Shown: positions 1 to 7,752 of the stretch, in pieces
Numbering within the stretch: the stretch's first letter is position 1
How the letters are laid out: every line of letters begins with the position of its first letter
Assembly (NCBI GenBank): GCA_965214475.1
Contig: OZ243953.1
Span: forward strand, 1,240,001-1,304,000
Reading direction: 5' to 3'
From: SIRX01 sp965214475
Lineage (GTDB): Bacteria; Actinomycetota; Rubrobacteria; Rubrobacterales; Rubrobacteraceae
Length of the DNA stretch: 64,000 nucleotides
Made by a program: the position numbers and the translations under genes
Notes under the pieces: generated by a model
The model's database searches: none
Told to the model about the DNA's origin: nothing
What the model saw: the letters and a program-made list of their open reading frames with translations, nothing else

Positions 1-46
1 TCGTCAGGTTTTTCCATCTGGTTCATTTTAGCGGCTGCGAGGCCCG

Positions 47-1708
47 GTGCTTTTCTTTTGCTGGCGGGCTGAGTGCTCTCTGGCTGCTATGGCTGCTATG
101 CTTTCGGGAGTGGTTTTCCAGAGGGTTACACGGGGGCTTCCCGAGGGGGCAGCCCGGCGGGCGGCGGCGGTGGCGCGTGTTGGGGCTCGCTATGGGTTCG
201 GTTTCGTGTTTCGGCGGCGTTTGTTTCGGGGCGGCCGAAACGTAGATTTTGGGCGGGTCGGGACCCGGCTGCGCCTCTCATTCGAGGAGTTGGGGCCGAA
301 CTACGTCGAGCTGGGCCGTTTTCTGGCGGCCCGTCAGGATCTCATTCCGCGAGATATAGCCGCCGAGTTGGAACAGGCCTACGTTCCCCCGACGCCTATC
401 CCCCCGGACGAGGTACGGACGATCGTGGAGAAGGAGTTGGGAAACAAGCTAAAGCGTTTGTTTCCGGAGTTCGAGGAGTTGCCGGTGCGGGTCGGGGTGT
501 TTACGCAGTCGCACCGGGCGATCCTACCGGGAGATCGTCCGGCGCTCGTGGTGGTAAACCGACCGGGGATACGCCGCGACCTTTTGGCGATGCGTCCGGT
601 GGCGGATGTGACGCGGCGCAGGATCGGGGACCAACTACCGATCAATCCCTCGGAGATGGTGGCGGAGTTTGCCGCCCAGGCCACCCAGCGCCGGGACCTG
701 CACTTCGTCGCCCAGACGATCCGGCGTATCCGCGAGCTGGACGGCTTTCCCCTGCGAATCCCGGAGGTATACCGAGACTACTCTACGAGTCGCTGCATAA
801 CCCTCGAAGCGCCCGCCGCCCCAGAGCCGATGGAGTCTCCCATGTACCGGGGGGCGGCCGGGGCGCTTATGCAGTTGGCACTACAGGAAGGCATCTTTTT
901 CGCTGACGCGGGACCGGAGCGCTTTGTCGCGGCGGAGGGTAGCGTCTGGTTCTCGGACCCGACCGAGGTCTTCGCCCTCGACTCGGAACGAATGCGGGGC
1001 ATCGCCGAGGTCCTGGCCGCCAGCCGACGTGGGGACGTGGAAGGCGTTATCAATTCGTTGAGGGCCGCCGGTGTGATCTTGCCGAAGGACCCTGCCGACC
1101 TCCGGCGCGAGCTGCGTGAAACCCTGGGCGCCCTGGGGGGACCATTATGGAAAGAGCACTCGCTGGAGGAGATCCGGGCCCGCAGCCTGCAAGCCCTGCA
1201 CGGAGGCCACGCGAGACTCCCGGCAGAGTTGGCCCAGATGATGGACTCACTCGTCACCGCAGAGAAGCTAGGCCGGCGCCCGGACAACCCCCGGTACGTC
1301 GGGACGGTCGCCGCCGCCGAGGGCGCTGAGAATGTAATCTCCCGTTTCCGAGACCCGGCGTATCTCATTCAACGCACCGCCCGCCGTCTCGCCCAACCCG
1401 ACACTTACGCGGACTACCCGCGCCAAATCCACTCTCTACTCAACGAACTGAAAGACGGCGAGGTCGAAGTCCAGTTTAGCCACGAAGGTCTCGACGAGCT
1501 TATCTCCAAGGTAGACATCCTCGCCAACCGTCTCGTCTTCGCCGTGCTCATCGCCGCCCTTATCCTTGGCTCCTCCATGCTCGGCATCTTCGCCAAGAGC
1601 GGGGCCACCCTGCTCGGCGTCAGCGTCTTCGGCTTCGCCGGTTTCGTCTTCGCCGCCATCCTCGCCCTCGCGCTACTTATAGGCATCATCCGGTCAGGAC
1701 GACTTTAG
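47..1708 (+). CDS. UbiB/AarF (ABC1) family protein, probable pseudokinase
   Basis: This is a member of the ABC1/UbiB atypical kinase family, which normally supports isoprenoid-quinone or lipid metabolism at the membrane. The order of family motifs is recognisable: the KxGQ region (ELGPNYVELGR, about residues 81-91), the VAVK-like strand (VVVNRPG, 168-174), the HADPHPGN region (FFADAGPERF, 284-293), and two C-terminal membrane helices (about 497-550). Key residues differ from the family: KxGQ reads ExGR, the ATP-binding Lys position is V169, the metal-binding Asn position is R292, and DFG is not intact. D287 is kept. Length is normal, so the fold is probably intact without normal catalysis. 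The GTG at 47 gives the longest frame; in-frame ATGs at 89 and 98 are equally plausible, and no clear ribosome site decides between them. Confidence 0.8.
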   Translation: MLFFCWRAECSLAAMAAMLSGVVFQRVTRGLPEGAARRAAAVARVGARYGFGFVFRRRLFRGGRNVDFGRVGTRLRLSFEELGPNYVELGRFLAARQDLIPRDIAAELEQAYVPPTPIPPDEVRTIVEKELGNKLKRLFPEFEELPVRVGVFTQSHRAILPGDRPALVVVNRPGIRRDLLAMRPVADVTRRRIGDQLPINPSEMVAEFAAQATQRRDLHFVAQTIRRIRELDGFPLRIPEVYRDYSTSRCITLEAPAAPEPMESPMYRGAAGALMQLALQEGIFFADAGPERFVAAEGSVWFSDPTEVFALDSERMRGIAEVLAASRRGDVEGVINSLRAAGVILPKDPADLRRELRETLGALGGPLWKEHSLEEIRARSLQALHGGHARLPAELAQMMDSLVTAEKLGRRPDNPRYVGTVAAAEGAENVISRFRDPAYLIQRTARRLAQPDTYADYPRQIHSLLNELKDGEVEVQFSHEGLDELISKVDILANRLVFAVLIAALILGSSMLGIFAKSGATLLGVSVFGFAGFVFAAILALALLIGIIRSGRL

Positions 1709-1711
1709 CGT

Positions 1712-2284
1712 TTACGGTTCGATCTTCTGGAGTATCTCAGAGGGTACGGAAGCTCGGAGCGATGGATTTTCCTCGATGATTCGCGCAATATCCGCCAGGT
1801 CCTTCTGACGCTTGCTGGCGCGGCGTGAAGGATCTTGTGCGGCCCACACTTTTCCCTGGAGCACGTCTCGCAAGGCGGCAACGGACATCTCGACACCAAG
1901 GACCTCTCCCCTCCCGGAGCGTGACACGAAATCCGTGTAGCGGGGGTCGGTTTGTACCTGCACCCGCAGATCGCTTTCGGATGGCATTACATTGAGGCTG
2001 TGCGGAAAACGTCGCACAGCAAACCGCTTCGCCAGTAACTTTTCGGCAGCTTCGATCTGGTCTGTAGCCACTACGATGTCCAGGTCTAGGCTGACCAGCG
2101 GCTCGGCATAATAGTTCACCGCCTGACCGCCAATCACACAATAGAGGATTCCCTCCTCTTCGAAGAGCTTTATGATTTCGTCGATCACGGCTGCTCCCCC
2201 GAACGTAATCCTGTCGTAAAACTCCGAAGCGCGCAACGTCTCTTCTTCCAGGCCGGATCTCTTTGTCCCATCAAGCCTATACAT
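1712..2284 (-). CDS. nucleotidyltransferase-fold protein (AbiEii/DUF6036-like)
   Basis: The 190-residue protein carries a nucleotidyltransferase signature: IGGQAVN (51-57) followed by the acidic pair in SLDLDIVV (65-72). A later RQKDLADIARII helix is typical of the MNT/AbiEii-like group. Such proteins modify or bind RNA and are often toxin-like or orphan enzymes. No antitoxin gene lies immediately beside it on this strand. It ends 3 bp from the convergent UbiB-like gene and starts about 90 bp from the divergent Phd-like gene. The fold call is fairly safe; the substrate is unknown. Confidence 0.65.
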   Translation of the reverse strand: MYRLDGTKRSGLEEETLRASEFYDRITFGGAAVIDEIIKLFEEEGILYCVIGGQAVNYYAEPLVSLDLDIVVATDQIEAAEKLLAKRFAVRRFPHSLNVMPSESDLRVQVQTDPRYTDFVSRSGRGEVLGVEMSVAALRDVLQGKVWAAQDPSRRASKRQKDLADIARIIEENPSLRASVPSEILQKIEP

Positions 2285-2356
2285 CCTAGCATGACGTCAC
2301 GATTCACTACTGCAGCTTCTAAACCCCGCCGCCTGGCCCTTCTGGACTCCACACTA

Positions 2357-2375
2357 TGTGCTACAGTGTGCTACA
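2357..2375 (+). promoter_or_regulatory. tandem 9-bp direct repeat, candidate toxin-antitoxin operator
   Basis: TGTGCTACA occurs at 2357-2365 and again at 2367-2375, a 10-bp period of about one helical turn. The second copy runs into the ATG of the Phd-like antitoxin at 2375. Phd-family antitoxins usually autorepress, so this is a plausible operator. That role is inferred from position and spacing. Confidence 0.5.
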
Positions 2376-2659
2376 TGGAGCAGGATAAGCATCAGGTCGG
2401 TGTGCGGGAGCTCCGGCAGAACCTGAGCACCTACCTCCGCCGGGTGGCGGTCGGTGAAAGTTTCGAGGTCACGGAGAGAGGTCGTAGAGTAGCCGTTTTG
2501 TCTCCACTACCGGAAGAATCCACACCCCTGTCACGGCTTATTACAGCGGGTCGGGCCGAAGCCCCGATAGGCGACATACTGGACTTAGGTCTCCCGGAAG
2601 GCACACCTTCCAACCGTCTTGGTGACGCACTAGAAGAAGAGCGCGAAGGCCGTATTTGA
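2375..2659 (+). CDS. Phd/YefM-family antitoxin
   Basis: The N-terminus has the Phd/YefM pattern: VGVRELRQNLSTYLRRV, then a GESFEVTERGRRVAVLSP strand pair. These form the dimeric DNA-binding fold that represses its own operon; the variable C-terminal half would wrap the toxin. I take the ATG at 2375 (94 aa) rather than the in-frame ATG at 2291, because the family motif starts right after it and the upstream frame looks non-coding. It overlaps the PIN-domain gene by 4 bp, implying translational coupling. A tandem direct repeat sits at its start. Confidence 0.85.
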   Translation: MEQDKHQVGVRELRQNLSTYLRRVAVGESFEVTERGRRVAVLSPLPEESTPLSRLITAGRAEAPIGDILDLGLPEGTPSNRLGDALEEEREGRI

Positions 2660-3084
2660 GCGAAAAGCTTCTTTATCTCGACTCTTCGGCGATCGTCAAA
2701 CTCGTGCTGCCCGAGCCTGAGACAAAGGCGCTCTTTCACCTTCTGGGGGATTATTCGGAACGAGTCACGAGCGTCCTCGCCCGCGTTGAGGTGCTACGCG
2801 CCGTAGAAAGAATCGGGGAGGACGAACCGTTGCTCCACCGGGCCGAGAACGCGCTCACCCGCTTGGGGCTTATCAAGATGGACACGCAGGTCCTGGAGGC
2901 GGCGGCCCGCCTCGAGCCGGGGAAGCTCCGGTCGCCAGGTGCTATCCACTTGGCCACGGCACTATCCCTCGGAGAGCAACTCGGCGGGATAGCCGCCTAT
3001 GACACCCGCCTCGCAGAAGCTGCGGAAGCCAACGGCGTGGACGTGCTGACGCCCGGACGAGACTCGGGCCTCCCGAGTAGGTGA
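2656..3084 (+). CDS. VapC-like PIN-domain toxin with one catalytic Asp missing
   Basis: The 142-residue protein is a PIN-domain protein of the VapC type, normally a metal-dependent ribonuclease. D9 (YLDSSAIVK), E45 (RVEVLRA) and D116 (AYDTRLAEA) fit three of the four conserved acids. The other site, normally the Asp of DAIHLA, reads SPGAIHLA with G95. The codon is GGT at 2938-2940, one base from GAT. The start is a TTG overlapping the antitoxin stop. The protein may therefore be catalytically weak or dead while still binding its antitoxin. No other in-frame damage is seen. Confidence 0.85.
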   Translation: MSEKLLYLDSSAIVKLVLPEPETKALFHLLGDYSERVTSVLARVEVLRAVERIGEDEPLLHRAENALTRLGLIKMDTQVLEAAARLEPGKLRSPGAIHLATALSLGEQLGGIAAYDTRLAEAAEANGVDVLTPGRDSGLPSR

Positions 3085-3091
3085 GGTCTCG

Positions 3092-3874
3092 TCAGGTTCT
3101 GAAAAACCCGGCCAGGGCGCCCGTCGCGGAGGCGATCGTGCGCGAGACTTTGCGCTGGGACATACCCAGACGCCGGCCGATATCCGTCTGGGTGAGGTCT
3201 TTGTAGAAGAACAGGTAGACGACCTTGCGTTGGATCTCTGAGAGTGAGTTCAACGCTTGTTCGAGGACTATACGGTCCTCTAGCGGTAGCGCGAAATTCT
3301 CGTGCCGCAGGCTCCGTGTCGCGGACAGGTCCGTCTCTTTCTCTAACGAAGAGACATCCGTTTCGTAGAAGAGTCTTTTAACCTCCCGGATACCCTCGGT
3401 CGTTACGTTGGCCTCTTCCGAGACCTCCTCTACCGACGGGGGGCGACCGAGTTCTTCTTCGAGCCGGGCCGTGGCTTGTGAGATCTGTGCATACAAACTC
3501 CGGGCCCATCGGGGTATCTTGACGATCTTGGTGTCCCGGTGATGGTGGCGCATCTCGCCGTCTATCATGGCGTAGGCGTAAGAGGCGAACCGGGCGTCCT
3601 CTCCGGCCTCATATCTTTGCATGGCTTTTACAAACCCGACGCGTCCGACCTGCAACAGATCCTCGTAGCTCTCCCCGGAAGACGCGGCATGACGGCGGGC
3701 GATGCTTTTCAACAACCGCTCGTGCAGTTCAAGAAGCTCTTCAGCCGCCTGGTGGTCGCCGCCCTCCTGGTGAGCCTCCAACAAACGAATTATCCGCTCT
3801 TCATCGTCCTGCCGGGGAGGAGAAATTGTTTCATTGATTGAGGCAATTGTTCCCATAGCCGGGTTATCGAACAC
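3092..3874 (-). CDS. RNA polymerase sigma factor, SigB/SigF-type (group 3)
   Basis: This 260-residue sigma factor has region 2 (YEDLLQVGRVGFVKAMQRYE, then RFASYAYAMIDGEMRHHHRD), region 3 (LEEELGRPPSVEEVSEEANV) and region 4 with the helix-turn-helix LTQTDIGRRLGMSQRKVSR. The absence of region 1 and the GEMRHH version of region 2.4 point to the SigB/SigF/FliA group that controls stress, sporulation or motility regulons. The GTG at 3874 is the longest start; an ATG at 3856 is also possible. No adjacent anti-sigma gene is seen here, although STAS and HATPase proteins occur near 34-35.6 kb. Confidence 0.88.
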   Translation of the reverse strand: MFDNPAMGTIASINETISPPRQDDEERIIRLLEAHQEGGDHQAAEELLELHERLLKSIARRHAASSGESYEDLLQVGRVGFVKAMQRYEAGEDARFASYAYAMIDGEMRHHHRDTKIVKIPRWARSLYAQISQATARLEEELGRPPSVEEVSEEANVTTEGIREVKRLFYETDVSSLEKETDLSATRSLRHENFALPLEDRIVLEQALNSLSEIQRKVVYLFFYKDLTQTDIGRRLGMSQRKVSRTIASATGALAGFFRT

Positions 3875-4265
3875 CGGCCAAAAACCTTTAATCTTTCGCC
3901 GCGCCGAGCAACCCCGCCCTGATTCTCACCGAACTCGACGCCCGACGAAATACGACGGGTGGCCTGGGTCGAGCCTCGAAAAAGACCGCGAACCCTCTCG
4001 CCGGCGTCATGACCCGCCACACCGTTTACCGCCGCATCGGAACAGGTGGGAGAGGCCGACAAAAGCCGGAGAGCACACTTCCAAGCAGGCCGGAGCGATC
4101 CTATATCCAACCTCACCAGCGCCTGCCAGATCGGTTGGTATCTTCGAGTGTGAAGTCCTGCAAACCCGGATTTTCAAAGAATCTTCCGAAAGACTGTCTA
4201 AAGTTCGAAATACTGGGCTAAACAATCTTTAGAAGCGCAAGTAAAACAACCGAAGGGAGAAAACA
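3875..4265. other. intergenic region between sigma factor and pilin gene
   Basis: About 390 bp separate divergent genes. Short open frames on both strands here lack family motifs, good starts and consistent codon use, so I do not call them genes. A purine-rich ribosome site (GAAGGGAG) ends about 8 bp before the pilin GTG. I looked for a cyclic-di-GMP riboswitch because of the pilin gene and did not see its conserved core. Confidence 0.5.
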
Positions 4266-4682
4266 GTGCTTCATTTTTTTGCAAAGAGGTTTAGAGACCT
4301 GCAGGAGGTGAGCCGGGACGAACGAGGCTTCACCCTCATTGAGCTGCTGGTCGTCGTTATTATCATCGGGATATTGGCGGCCATCGCCGTTCCCGTGTTC
4401 TTAGCACAGAGGGACAGCGCCCGAGAAGCCGCTGCTCAAAGCGATCTCAGGAACGGATCCGCAGCAGCCACCGCTTGCGCCGCCGCCAACCAAGGTTCCT
4501 ATGCGACTTGCACCGAAACAGAACTCGTCGACAACTTCGATTGGAACCAGACGGCTGGCGTGAACAACGTCGTCACCACTAATACCGCGACGGTATGGGC
4601 AGCCACTGCACAGCACACGGACGGAGGGGATCAGTTTAGCTTCACCACGAACAACGGCCAAGTTACACGCGTGACCCCGTAA
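4266..4682 (+). CDS. type IV pilin-like prepilin
   Basis: The N-terminus has the class III prepilin signal DERGFTLIELLVVVIIIG (18-35): cleavage by prepilin peptidase is expected after G21, leaving F22 with the conserved Glu at mature position 5 (E26) in a long hydrophobic helix. The 138-residue protein has two cysteines in the globular part (ATACAAA, YATCTE) that could form a disulfide. The GTG start is chosen for its strong ribosome site GAAGGGAG. No other pilus assembly gene is in the window, so this is an orphan pilin or pseudopilin, possibly for adhesion or DNA uptake. Confidence 0.88.
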   Translation: MLHFFAKRFRDLQEVSRDERGFTLIELLVVVIIIGILAAIAVPVFLAQRDSAREAAAQSDLRNGSAAATACAAANQGSYATCTETELVDNFDWNQTAGVNNVVTTNTATVWAATAQHTDGGDQFSFTTNNGQVTRVTP

Positions 4683-4708
4683 CACAGCGCAGAAGCCCCA
4701 CTCTACGA

Positions 4709-4735
4709 GGCGTCCCTACGGGGGCGCTTTTCTTT
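4709..4735 (+). terminator. rho-independent terminator after pilin gene
   Basis: The stem GCGTCCC / GGGGGCGC (one G-U pair, loop TAC) is followed by TTTTCTTT, 27 bp after the pilin stop. Confidence 0.7.
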
Positions 4736-4847
4736 GCCCGCTGAAAGATAGCCCGTCCAGAAGATACAACTTGCTCACGACTGCGGCGGGCTTTTCTTTT
4801 CCCATAAGACCCCGCACCTGACCTTCTTCCTGTAGCAGAACCGATGT

Positions 4848-4861
4848 TATACTTATAGTAT
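4848..4861 (+). promoter_or_regulatory. -10 element and palindrome overlapping the antitoxin start
   Basis: TATACT (4848-4853) fits a -10 box placing transcription start at or near the ATG at 4860, so the mRNA is probably leaderless. ATACT-TAT-AGTAT (4849-4861) forms an inverted repeat over the same bases, suiting autorepression by the antitoxin. No good -35 box is visible. Confidence 0.5.
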
Positions 4862-5135
4862 GAAGAAGAGTGTGACACATGGGACGAACGTGAAGACGGG
4901 AATCTCGATCAACAGGAACTTGGCTGAGGAAGCGGATACTCTGGCCCGCGAGATGGGTGTTACCCGCAGCGGCCTCTACGCTATGGCGGTGCGGGAATTC
5001 ATGCGACGGCGCGAGAGCATGAGCCTTCTGCAAAAGCTCAACGACGTCTACGAAGAGCCGGACCCCGAGGACGAGCCTCTGATCGAGGGCATAAAGCAGC
5101 ACGGTCATCGGTTGCTGGACGAAGAAGAGCGGTGA
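4860..5135 (+). CDS. ribbon-helix-helix-type antitoxin of a MazEF/PemIK-like pair
   Basis: The 91-residue protein has a short strand (VKTGISINRNL) followed by two helices (AEEADTLAREMG, TRSGLYAMAVREFMRRR), the pattern of ribbon-helix-helix antitoxins, then an acidic tail (YEEPDPEDEP) of the kind that blocks MazF-type toxins. It overlaps the toxin gene by 4 bp (GTGA). The ATG lies inside a palindrome and only 7 bp from a -10 box, suggesting a leaderless, self-repressed transcript. Confidence 0.8.
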   Translation: MKKSVTHGTNVKTGISINRNLAEEADTLAREMGVTRSGLYAMAVREFMRRRESMSLLQKLNDVYEEPDPEDEPLIEGIKQHGHRLLDEEER

Positions 5136-5500
5136 TCCGCCAGGGCGAAGTCTATTGGGTGGACTTCGGGGAGCCTGGGGGCTCCGTCCCAGGTTACCGA
5201 AGTCCGGCGATCGTAGTCCAAAACGACGTGTTCAACGCGAGCAACATAAAAACTGTCATGGTCTGTCCACTAACCTCCAACCTGCGCCGCGCCGAGGCTC
5301 CGGGCAACGTGCTGCTCGCCCCCGGCGAAGCGAACTTGCGGGATCAGAGCGTAGTCAACATCTCCCAGGTCTTTACGGTGAACAAGCGAGACCTGGTGAA
5401 GAAGGTCGGCTCACTAGACGGGCAACGTGTGCGAGAGGTCATCTCGGGCATCAACCTCCTTCTCGAACCACGAGAAATAGAGGGTGCGATCGACCAGTAA
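5132..5500 (+). CDS. MazF/PemK-type endoribonuclease toxin
   Basis: The start MIRQGEVYWVDFGEPGGS is the classic MazF/PemK opening, followed by YRSPAIVVQNDVFN, the VMVCPLTSNLRR strand and the DQSVVNISQVFTVNK segment that carry the SH3-like barrel of this sequence-specific mRNA interferase. At 122 aa the length is standard. It is translationally coupled to the upstream antitoxin through a GTGA overlap. No key motif appears lost, so it is likely active. Confidence 0.9.
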   Translation: MIRQGEVYWVDFGEPGGSVPGYRSPAIVVQNDVFNASNIKTVMVCPLTSNLRRAEAPGNVLLAPGEANLRDQSVVNISQVFTVNKRDLVKKVGSLDGQRVREVISGINLLLEPREIEGAIDQ

Positions 5501-5819
5501 GAAATTTCCGTCAGTAGTGGCACGGCACCCACATCGTCCTTGAAGAAGTGCCGGACAGATTCACGAGGGGGGAAATGGAAGATCCGCCCGGCGCAGGTAA
5601 TAGAGAGAGTCTACGCAGCGAGAAGTTCGGGTGCATGTGCCGTTCGGCCCATTTTCCCGCGTAAAGACTGGAATCCTGCAAAACTCAGTCGGCCTACGAG
5701 ATCATACTTTTCCGGAAAACCACGTCTCGACGGATAGTGCGGAAGTGCATGTGTCGGACCCGAATATAGGCCATCCGGCCGGTGCATCGCGTCGAAAAAA
5801 GCGCGACAATGTTCTTGGG
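5501..5819. other. intergenic region upstream of clpS
   Basis: About 320 bp lack a supported gene. An open frame in phase with clpS continues upstream through this stretch, but its translation does not resemble ClpS and has no convincing start. The string GTGCATGTG occurs twice (near 5633 and 5746). No terminator or riboswitch was recognised. Confidence 0.4.
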
Positions 5820-6113
5820 ATGCAGGAAACGAAGAGAGAACAGCGGAGCAAGACCGGAAACAAGCCTCGGACCGAGCCTCCGTGGAACGTAGTGTTACAC
5901 AACGACTGGGACAACTCCATGCCCCACGTCGTGCTGGTCCTGAAGAAGGTTATCCCCGGCATGACCTACAAGAAGGCGACGAAGATCATGTGGGAAGCCC
6001 ACAGCAAGGGCAAGGCCACGGTCAAACGTTGCCATAAGGAGCTGGCCGAACTTTACAAAGAGCAGTTGCAGGACGAAGGCCTGAGCACCAGCATAGAGCC
6101 GGCCTCCAGCTAA
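5820..6113 (+). CDS. clpS: ATP-dependent Clp protease adaptor ClpS
   Basis: ClpS delivers N-degron substrates to the ClpAP or ClpCP protease in the cytoplasm. The motifs PPWNVVLHNDWDNSM, the KKATKIMWEAHSKGKA helix and VKRCHKELAELYKEQL match the ClpS core, including the ND pair and the EAH histidine helix that shape the N-degron pocket. The ATG at 5820 gives 97 aa, the usual size; the frame is open further upstream but that part does not look like ClpS. The ribosome site is weak. Confidence 0.88.
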   Translation: MQETKREQRSKTGNKPRTEPPWNVVLHNDWDNSMPHVVLVLKKVIPGMTYKKATKIMWEAHSKGKATVKRCHKELAELYKEQLQDEGLSTSIEPASS

Positions 6114-6228
6114 CCGGTCCCGGATCGCGCTCCCGATAGTCAGAAACATTCCGTTACGCCGCGCTGTACCCGGCGGACGACTCGGACATTCCGCCTCATG
6201 CCGCCCGGGCCACGAGCGTTTTCGGGCA

Positions 6229-6259
6229 AGAAAAAAGGCCGGACCTTTCAGCCCGGCCC
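6229..6259 (-). terminator. rho-independent terminator of the phasin-like gene
   Basis: Read leftward, GGCCGG and CCGGCC pair around a 9-nt loop and are followed by TTTTTT, about 35 bp after the stop of the gene at 6294-6626. Confidence 0.8.
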
Positions 6260-6293
6260 ACTCTCGCGGGATCCTATCCAGTGCGAAAGTTAG

Positions 6294-6626
6294 TTACTTG
6301 GTGGCCTTCTTGGCGTACTCGAGGCCTTCTTTGTAGTAGGAGAACGGGGCGTAGGCCAGATCCATGTAGGCGTCCACGCTCTGCTCGACGAAACTCTGGA
6401 AAGCGCCCCGCTGGTTCTCGGCCCGCTCGACCAATTCCTGGGTCATCGCCCGGTTGCTCTCGGCCTGCTGACGAAGCTCCTTGATGGAGTTGTCAACGAC
6501 GCCCTGGGCAAAGCGTACATTCCGCTCTTGCAGACCAATGGTGTGGTCGATCATGGTCTTGTAGGAGTCCCTCGTGGTCTCCGCCATCTTCTCGACAGTC
6601 TCGTTCATCTTTTTAACTTCAGCCAT
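6294..6626 (-). CDS. phasin-like coiled-coil protein
   Basis: The 110-residue, mostly helical protein has heptad-like stretches (VEKMAETTRDSYKTMIDHTI, ELVERAENQRGAFQSFVEQS) and a C-terminal segment YAPFSYYKEGLEYAKKATK. This resembles phasins or other small granule- and surface-associated coiled-coil proteins; no catalytic motif is present. I choose the ATG at 6626 over the upstream start at 6653 because GGAGGT lies 6 nt before it. It has its own consensus promoter and terminator, so it is a single-gene unit that may be strongly expressed. No polyhydroxyalkanoate gene is nearby. Confidence 0.65.
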   Translation of the reverse strand: MAEVKKMNETVEKMAETTRDSYKTMIDHTIGLQERNVRFAQGVVDNSIKELRQQAESNRAMTQELVERAENQRGAFQSFVEQSVDAYMDLAYAPFSYYKEGLEYAKKATK

Positions 6627-6667
6627 TGCATTACCTCCGTAATTGCTTACCAACTTCTTATATATGC

Positions 6668-6695
6668 AGTTTACACATATGTTCTAGGGTGTCAA
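6668..6695 (-). promoter_or_regulatory. housekeeping-type promoter for the phasin-like gene
   Basis: TTGACA (6695-6690) and TAAACT (6673-6668) are separated by 16 bp, an almost ideal sigma-70/SigA promoter about 40 bp upstream of the gene's start codon. Confidence 0.75.
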
Positions 6696-6784
6696 GCTGA
6701 TCGTGGAAATTTTTTGGTGGGCTATTCTGGAGGTGTAGCTGCGGGAGTTTGTGTATCATTCTGGTCTACTTAAGAGGAGGCTGA

Positions 6785-7075
6785 ATGCAGCGCGAGGAAC
6801 TAGAGAAAATGGGGACGGCGGACTTGGCGAACTTGCGGACGGAGATCGAGGTGGTGCTCGCGGAGAGGAGCCTCGCCGGACAAGAGCGGGGTGGCCGCGA
6901 GGTGATTGAGGAGCGTATCAGCAGCCGGGGGACACTACGGCGCGAACTGAAGGTGGAGGCGGACGGCTCAATCCACGGTCCCCACTGGTACCTCTACTAC
7001 TATGAAGACACAAAGACCGGCAAACGGAAGCTCGTCACCGAAGATCTGGGCCGAGAACTACCCGAAGAATACTAG
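6785..7075 (+). CDS. small conserved-looking protein of unknown function
   Basis: This 96-residue protein has a charged helical N-terminus (REELEKMGTADLANLRTEIE) and a C-terminal part rich in aromatic and basic residues (GPHWYLYYYEDTKTGKRK), which could bind nucleic acid. A strong ribosome site (AAGAGGAGG) precedes the ATG, supporting real translation. I do not recognise the family. It stands alone between the phasin-like gene and an intergenic stretch. Confidence 0.6.
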   Translation: MQREELEKMGTADLANLRTEIEVVLAERSLAGQERGGREVIEERISSRGTLRRELKVEADGSIHGPHWYLYYYEDTKTGKRKLVTEDLGRELPEEY

Positions 7076-7418
7076 AACAAAGCGAAAGTCCCGAAAAAGC
7101 TGTGACAGGTCTGCCTCTACGGCATCCTTACTTGACTTTCACCCCAAACGGGGCGACAATTCGGTTTCCGGCGTTCGTATACTCCTTCCTTTCCCTTTCC
7201 CACCCATTACCCCATACGGGCGCCGGACTCCACAACCCAAGTATAAAACGCGGTGACCTGAAAATGCGTTAGGTCTTTTGTCCCAGGCGGCGCACGACGC
7301 TGCTGGCTAAGCTGACCCAGTTCAAGGGAGGTTTTTACAGTGAAGGTGTTTTAGGGGGGAGGCAGAGGATTCTACTATTCAGGGAGCAGAGCACTTCGCC
7401 GGTAGCCGATACCGGCGT
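7076..7418. other. intergenic region with a strong hairpin
   Basis: About 340 bp without a supported gene. Near its right end, about 7396-7414, GCCGGTA and TACCGGC form a perfect 7-bp stem with a 5-nt loop, flanked by TTCGC and GCGAA that could extend it. There is no T-run on either strand, so it is not a standard terminator. It lies just past the stop of the leftward small gene at 7419-7637. Confidence 0.45.
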
Positions 7419-7637
7419 CTAGGCGAATTTCACCGTGCTTTTTAGCATCTCACGGACCTGCCGCCCCTCCCGGTGCCCCCGGTAGTACGCGAGACGCTCC
7501 AGGTCCGTAAAAGCCGCGAGGTCAACGTTGGAAGAGAAAGCCCCCGTCGTCCCGAAGCGTCCATCCTGCCACCCACTCCGGTACGCCCGGCTCTCCCGAG
7601 AAACCTCCGTCCGGACCTCTACCTGCTCACCGAGCAT
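7419..7637 (-). CDS. small unknown protein
   Basis: The 72-residue product contains YRSGWQDGRFG and LERLAYYRGHREGRQVREML, a charged Arg/Tyr/Gly-rich pattern without a known family. The ATG at 7637 is chosen over the frame's upstream start (7694) because GGGAGGG lies 5 nt before it. The stretch upstream to 7740 is strikingly A/T-rich for this genome and may hold the promoter. Confidence 0.55.
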   Translation of the reverse strand: MLGEQVEVRTEVSRESRAYRSGWQDGRFGTTGAFSSNVDLAAFTDLERLAYYRGHREGRQVREMLKSTVKFA

Positions 7638-7752
7638 TAAAACCCTCCCGATATACTGACCGCCATGTCCTATATAGCACAATTGATTCATCATTGGAAG
7701 TATTTTTTAACTAATTTTTAACAAAATTTACAGTGTTGCTACACGTCAGGAG

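Noticed and set aside
3834..4232. Possible genes in the sigma-pilin intergenic region
   Set aside because: Several overlapping frames exist on both strands, but none has a ribosome site or protein-like composition.
3990..4265. Cyclic-di-GMP riboswitch before the pilin gene
   Set aside because: The conserved core sequence and paired stems of that riboswitch were not found.
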